NCBI RefSeq assembly: GCF_006716785.1
Contig: NZ_VFPQ01000001.1
Coordinates: forward strand, 2,480,001-2,544,000
Direction: 5' to 3'
From: Thermopolyspora flexuosa
GTDB taxonomy: Bacteria; Actinomycetota; Actinomycetes; Streptosporangiales; Streptosporangiaceae
DNA: 64,000 bases
This document shows positions 60,290-64,000 of this stretch, piece by piece. Within the stretch, counting starts at the first letter, position 1. Every line of letters begins with the position of its first letter. The position numbers and the translations under genes were made by a program. Below the pieces are notes generated by a model that made no database searches, was not told where the DNA came from, and was given only the letters and a program-made list of their open reading frames with translations.

Positions 60290-61378
60290 TCAGGCCGGGG
60301 AGCCCGAGCCGCGGCGCAGCGTGTCCGAGGGGGACTCGCCGTACCGCTTGCGGTACAGCGCGGCGAAGTGGCTCAGGTGGGAGAAGCCCCACTTCTCGGC
60401 GATCTGGGTGACGGTGACCCCGTCGGCCGGGATCGCGTCGGTGAGCTCCTCGCGCACCCGCTCCAGCCGCCGGTCCCGCAGGTAGTTCATCGGCGTGGTG
60501 CCGAGCTCGGCCTGGAAGCCCTGCTGGATCGCCCGCACGGACATGTTCACGTGCCGGGCGATGTCGCTCATCGTGATCGGCTCGGCGAGGTTCGCCTCGA
60601 TGAAGTCGAGGGTGCGCCGCACCGCCGGCCGTACCGGCTTGCCCTGCGGGCGCACCAGCTGCTCGTAGTAGTTGGACGGCTGCACGAACAGCAGGCTGCT
60701 CATGATCAGCTCCTCGAGCGGGCCGATGCCGAGCCCGCGCTGCACCAGCGAACCGGAGTGGTAGATCTCGGTGTTGAGCAGCTGCAGCGCGCCGTTCCAC
60801 CGCACCGCGGTGTCGGTGATCAGGTCCATCTGCGGCTCGAACACGATCGGCCGGGTGAGCGTGCGGCCGAGCAGCCGGGTGAGGTAGCCGTTGAGCGCCT
60901 CCGCCCCGATCTGGATGATCAGCTGCGGCGAGTCGTGGTCGAACCGCATCACCACGTGCTGCCCGGGGCAGGTGACGATCGCCCGGGTGGTGTTCGCCTC
61001 GATCGACCGGCCGTCGTCGTCGCACAGCGCCCGGCCGTTCATCGGCATGTGCACCGCGACGTACGGCCCGGCCGCGGGGAACTCCAGCGTGGCCGCGACG
61101 TGCAGGTCGAGGTAGAGCATGGACACGTCCCGCAGCCGCACCCCGTGCATCGTGGCGGCGAAGCCCTTGGCGCCGAACCCGACCAGGGTGAGCCGGCACG
61201 GCGACAGCGCCTGGCCGATCAGCGTCTCCGCCTCCTCGACGTCCTCGGTGTAGAAGAGCTCGTGCTTCTCCAGGGCGCGCGGAATGCCCCGGGACCGGGC
61301 GCGCGGGCGCACCGGGTTGACCGTACGGCGGGCGTCGATGAACCCGAACTTGGCGAGCCGGGACACTCCCTCGGCCAC
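60290..61378 (-). CDS. AraC-family transcriptional regulator
   Basis: The 362-residue protein has an N-terminal sensing domain of the AraC-binding-like type (about 35-220: ELFYTEDVEEAETLIGQALS, MLYLDLHVAATLEFPAAGPY, VHMPMNGRA). The C-terminal double helix-turn-helix reads NLAEPITMSDIARHVNMSVR, QGFQAELGTTPMNYLRDRRL and IAEKWGFSHLSHFAALYRKR. The start is probably GTG at 61378, but a GTG at 61366 is possible. It is divergent from the hydrogenase genes, so it is the obvious candidate for their control; that link is inferred from position. Confidence 0.9.
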   Translation of the reverse strand: MAEGVSRLAKFGFIDARRTVNPVRPRARSRGIPRALEKHELFYTEDVEEAETLIGQALSPCRLTLVGFGAKGFAATMHGVRLRDVSMLYLDLHVAATLEFPAAGPYVAVHMPMNGRALCDDDGRSIEANTTRAIVTCPGQHVVMRFDHDSPQLIIQIGAEALNGYLTRLLGRTLTRPIVFEPQMDLITDTAVRWNGALQLLNTEIYHSGSLVQRGLGIGPLEELIMSSLLFVQPSNYYEQLVRPQGKPVRPAVRRTLDFIEANLAEPITMSDIARHVNMSVRAIQQGFQAELGTTPMNYLRDRRLERVREELTDAIPADGVTVTQIAEKWGFSHLSHFAALYRKRYGESPSDTLRRGSGSPA

Positions 61379-61552
61379 CCCCTGACCATGTCACGTAAAC
61401 GATCTTCGTCCTGATGGCATCAGGTGTTCGCTTTCGTGATGATAGGTGCGCCCATCGGATAGCCAGTGCGCGTTACGTGTTTCTAACATTGGCGGCCAAA
61501 GAAAAATCCGCGGTTTTTACCCGTTCGGCGACTCAATCGTCCGGAGGCGTCC
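61379..61552. promoter_or_regulatory. divergent control region between araC-type gene and hydrogenase genes
   Basis: This 174-bp region is AT-richer than its flanks. It contains the palindrome CTGATG-G-CATCAG (61411-61423), an A5/T5 frame around CCGCGG (61502-61518) and TAACAT (61484-61489) as a possible -10. The ribosome site GGAGG (61543-61547) serves the first hydrogenase-side gene. Operators for the AraC-type regulator are expected here. Confidence 0.45.
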
Positions 61553-62089
61553 ATGACCCTGGACCCAACCCTCATCGCCCCTTCGCCCGGGGACGCCGTC
61601 GTGGCCAAGCTGGAGGACCCGCGGGTCGCGGCCGCGCTGTGCGACCTGCTCGAGCACGCGGACCTGCTGGCCGTGCTGGTCACCGGGCTGGACGCCATGA
61701 TCCGTCGCGGCGACACGATCACCGGCGGCCTCGCCAAGGCCGTCGGCGACTGGCGCGAGGCGATGGCCGAGACCGCGGGGGACCGCGAGCCGGTCGACCT
61801 GGCCAAGCTCGCGTCCAGCCTGCGCACCCTGTCCGCCGCGGTGAGCGACGCCACCCCCGGGCTGGAGGCGCTGTTCCGCTCCGCCCTCACCGACCCGCGC
61901 GCGGTCGACGTCGCCTCCTCTGTGGCACGTTCCATCATCGCGGGCGCCGAGGCGGCCAAGCGGGAGCCGGCCAAGCCCATGGGCGCGTTCGCGCTGCTGC
62001 GCACGCTCAAGGACGAGGACGTCGCCCGCGGCCTGAACTTCCTCATCCACGTCGCCCGGGCGTTCGGCCGGGAGCTCAAGGAGTCCTGA
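61553..62089 (+). CDS. DUF1641-like protein preceding the hydrogenase genes
   Basis: The 178-residue product is predicted helical and soluble, with PRVAAALCDLLEHADLLAVL, VTGLDAMIRRGDTITGGLAK, LFRSALTDPRAVDVASSVAR and a C-terminal KPMGAFALLRTLKDEDVARG. The helical pattern matches DUF1641, known near hydrogenase or formate dehydrogenase genes; I give this from memory of the motif. GGAGG is 5 nt before the ATG. It lies 134 bp before the small subunit and is likely co-transcribed, so a role in assembly or electron transfer is possible but not shown. Confidence 0.65.
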   Translation: MTLDPTLIAPSPGDAVVAKLEDPRVAAALCDLLEHADLLAVLVTGLDAMIRRGDTITGGLAKAVGDWREAMAETAGDREPVDLAKLASSLRTLSAAVSDATPGLEALFRSALTDPRAVDVASSVARSIIAGAEAAKREPAKPMGAFALLRTLKDEDVARGLNFLIHVARAFGRELKES

Positions 62090-62223
62090 GCCGCGCCCGC
62101 CCGGAGGCGGACCCAACCACCGTCACCCCCACCCTCTCTCCCCCAACCGACCGTCCTTCGCCCACCTCGGCTCGAAAGCCGCCCACGGCAGCGGGCGCGG
62201 CGATTCGCCGGCAAGGAGTACCC

Positions 62224-63195
62224 ATGTCATCAGTGCTGTGGTTGCAAGGCGGGGCCTGCAGCGGCAACACCATGTCGTTCCTCAACGCCGAGGAACCCAA
62301 CGTCGTCGACCTGATCACCGACTTCGGTCTCGATCTGCTGTGGCATCCCTCCCTCGGCATGGAGCTCGGGGAGCACGCCCAGAAGATCTTCCGGGACTGC
62401 GCCGAGGGCCGCCGCCCCCTCGACATCTTCGTGTTCGAGGGCACCGTCATCCAGGGCCCGGACGGCACCGGCCGCTACGACATGTTCGCCGAGCGGCCGA
62501 TGAAGGACTGGGTCGCCGACCTGGCCAAGGCCGCCCAGATCGTCGTGGCGATCGGCGACTGCGCCTGCTGGGGCGGCATCCCCGCCACCGACCCCAACCC
62601 GTCCGGCTCCACCGGCCTGCAGTTCCACAAGCGGGAGCGCGGCGGCTTCCTCGGCCCCGACTTCCGCTCCAAGATGGGCCTGCCCGTGATCAACATCCCG
62701 GGCTGCCCGGCGCACCCGGACTGGATCACCCAGGTGATCGTGGCCCTCGCCACCGGCCGCGCCGGCGACATCGCCCTCGACGAGCTGCACCGGCCGCAGA
62801 CGTTCTTCAAGACCTTCACCCAGACCGGCTGCACCCGGGTGCAGTTCTTCGAGTACAAGCAGGCCACCCCGTCGTTCGGCGACGGCACCCGTACCGGCTG
62901 CCTGTTCTACGAGTTCGGCTGCCGCGGCCCGATGACCCACTCGCCGTGCAACCGCATCCTGTGGAACCGGCAGTCGTCCAAGACCCGCGCGGGCATGCCG
63001 TGCATCGGCTGCACCGAGCCGGAGTTCCCGTTCTTCGACCTCGCCCCCGGCACGGTGTTCAAGACGCAGAAGGTCAGCGGCACCATCCCCAAGGAGATCC
63101 CCGAGGGCACCGACCACCTCACCTACATGGCCCACGCCGCCGCGGCGCAGATCGCCGCACCCCAGTGGTCCAAGGAGGACATGTTCGTCGTCTAG
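62224..63195 (+). CDS. hhyS: [NiFe] hydrogenase small subunit, actinobacterial type (group 1h/5)
   Basis: The small subunit carries the Fe-S relay of the enzyme. The 323-residue protein begins SSVLWLQGGACSGNTMSFLN without a Tat signal, so it is made without an export signal of its own. The usual CxxC for the proximal cluster is Cys12-Ser-Gly-Asn15, with Asn in place of the second Cys. The other ligand regions are GDCACWGGIPA, INIPGCPAHPDW, GCTRVQFFEYKQ, TGCLFYEFGCRGP, SPCNRILWN and MPCIGC. AAGGAG lies 5 nt before the ATG. Relatives oxidise hydrogen at very low, even atmospheric, levels. Confidence 0.93.
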   Translation: MSSVLWLQGGACSGNTMSFLNAEEPNVVDLITDFGLDLLWHPSLGMELGEHAQKIFRDCAEGRRPLDIFVFEGTVIQGPDGTGRYDMFAERPMKDWVADLAKAAQIVVAIGDCACWGGIPATDPNPSGSTGLQFHKRERGGFLGPDFRSKMGLPVINIPGCPAHPDWITQVIVALATGRAGDIALDELHRPQTFFKTFTQTGCTRVQFFEYKQATPSFGDGTRTGCLFYEFGCRGPMTHSPCNRILWNRQSSKTRAGMPCIGCTEPEFPFFDLAPGTVFKTQKVSGTIPKEIPEGTDHLTYMAHAAAAQIAAPQWSKEDMFVV

Positions 63196-63297
63196 GCCGC
63201 GCCCGGCCGCGGCCCCGCGCCGCGGCGCGATGCGACCGCGAGACGGTATGCGGCGCGCCTCCCGCGACGCGCCGGTTGAGAAAGGACTGATCGGCGA

Positions 63298-64000
63298 ATG
63301 ACAGCGATCGACCTGTTCGTCAGCCCGCTGGGCCGGGTCGAGGGCGACCTCGACGTGCGGGTGACGATCGAAGACGGCGTGGTCACCTCGGCCTGGACGG
63401 AGGCCGCGATGTTCCGCGGCTTCGAGATCATCCTGCGCGGCAAGGACCCGCAGGCCGGGCTGATCGTCACCCCGCGCATCTGCGGCATCTGCGGCGGCAG
63501 CCACCTGTACAAGTCCGCCTACGCCCTCGATGTGGCGTGGCGCACCCACCTGCCGCCGAACGCCACCCTGATCCGCAACATCTGCCAGGCCTGCGAGACC
63601 CTGCAGAGCATCCCGCGCTACTTCTACGCGCTCTTCGCGATCGATTTGACCAACAAGAACTACGCCAAGTCGCCGCTGTACGAGGAGGCGGTACGCCGCT
63701 TCGCCCCGTACACCGGCGAAAGCTACGGCCGCGGCGTGGTGCTGTCGAACAAGCCCGTCGAGGTGTACGCGATCTTCGGCGGGCAGTGGCCGCACTCCAG
63801 CTTCATGGTCCCCGGCGGCGTCATGTGCGCCCCGACCCTGTCGGACGTCACCCGGTCGATCGCGATCCTGGAGCACTGGAAGAACGAGTGGCTCGAGAAG
63901 CAGTGGCTCGGCTGCTCGATCGAACGCTGGCTGGAGAACCGCACCTGGGAGGACGTGCTCGCCTGGGTCGACGAGAACGAGTCCCAGCACAACAGCGACC
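63298..64000 (+). CDS. hhyL: [NiFe] hydrogenase large subunit, N-terminal part (cut by window end)
   Basis: The large subunit holds the Ni-Fe site. The visible 234 residues contain the first Cys pair of the active site in TPRICGICGGSHLYKSAYAL (the L1-type CxxC), plus SPLGRVEGDLDV near the N-terminus and GGQWPHSSFMVPGGVM further on. The C-terminal CxxC pair lies outside the window. AAAGGA is 11 nt before the ATG at 63298. A 102-bp GC-rich spacer separates it from the small-subunit gene. The sequence matches the high-affinity actinobacterial class; no stop is reached by 64000. Confidence 0.93.
   Translation, partial: MTAIDLFVSPLGRVEGDLDVRVTIEDGVVTSAWTEAAMFRGFEIILRGKDPQAGLIVTPRICGICGGSHLYKSAYALDVAWRTHLPPNATLIRNICQACETLQSIPRYFYALFAIDLTNKNYAKSPLYEEAVRRFAPYTGESYGRGVVLSNKPVEVYAIFGGQWPHSSFMVPGGVMCAPTLSDVTRSIAILEHWKNEWLEKQWLGCSIERWLENRTWEDVLAWVDENESQHNSD

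Overview
The window is chromosomal DNA of a high-GC actinobacterium. Coding bias towards G/C third positions, frequent GTG/TTG starts, apparent leaderless genes, a complete Pup-proteasome locus, XRE/DUF397 pairs and an actinobacterial-type [NiFe] hydrogenase all fit. The gene set and order best suit the Streptosporangiales; naming a genus would be a guess. No rRNA, tRNA, CRISPR array or intact insertion sequence was recognised.

Layout. (1) 278-6404: an oligopeptide/dipeptide ABC uptake operon in the order permease, lipoprotein, permease, ATPase, ATPase. (2) 6500-15432: a two-component pair on the minus strand, a RecB-type Fe-S nuclease, a CBS-containing site-2 protease, an FHA protein, a LuxR-type regulator and a double GNAT protein. 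(3) 15603-29172: the pupylation-proteasome region: trmI, arc (ATPase ring), a membrane acyltransferase, dop, a cobL-like corrin methyltransferase, pup, prcB, prcA, pafA and a two-domain FKBP lipoprotein. (4) 29189-41638: a SufR-like regulator, DUF3291, DUF3866, pafB-pafC, a small membrane protein, tatA, tatC, helY, a 5'-3' exonuclease, a PAS-SpoIIE phosphatase and a Pro peptidase. (5) 41834-49182: a LacI remnant, a secreted EEP-fold enzyme, an MHS transporter, a PAS-GAF kinase with its regulator, an alpha/beta hydrolase with a small isomerase-like protein, and an EamA exporter. (6) 49183-53076: an accessory patch of small genes around an anti-sigma-like ATPase and an XRE regulator with two tandemly duplicated DUF397 genes. 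(7) 53277-58657: two ABC ATPases and a giant FtsX permease facing an Erm-type 23S rRNA methyltransferase. (8) 59002-64000: hypB, hypA and an AraC regulator, divergent from DUF1641, hydrogenase small subunit and hydrogenase large subunit (cut by the window end).

How the genes work together. PafA ligates Pup after Dop converts its C-terminal Gln to Glu; Arc unfolds pupylated proteins and feeds them to the PrcA/PrcB core. PafB/PafC form a DNA-damage-responsive WYL activator in related bacteria. TatA/TatC form a minimal Tat translocase. HypA/HypB supply nickel for the hydrogenase, which by family is a candidate for high-affinity H2 oxidation.

The most unusual signals are: an imperfect palindrome covering the RBS and start codon of the XRE regulator next to duplicated DUF397 genes; an erm gene with two overlapping micro-ORFs and a hairpin in its leader beside an ABC/FtsX system; cobL lodged between dop and pup; an 856-bp gap between pup and prcB; the hydrogenase small subunit with Asn in place of a cluster-ligating Cys; and a rare-codon, AT-rich patch inside an exonuclease gene. 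Promoter and hairpin calls were made by eye and carry modest confidence.
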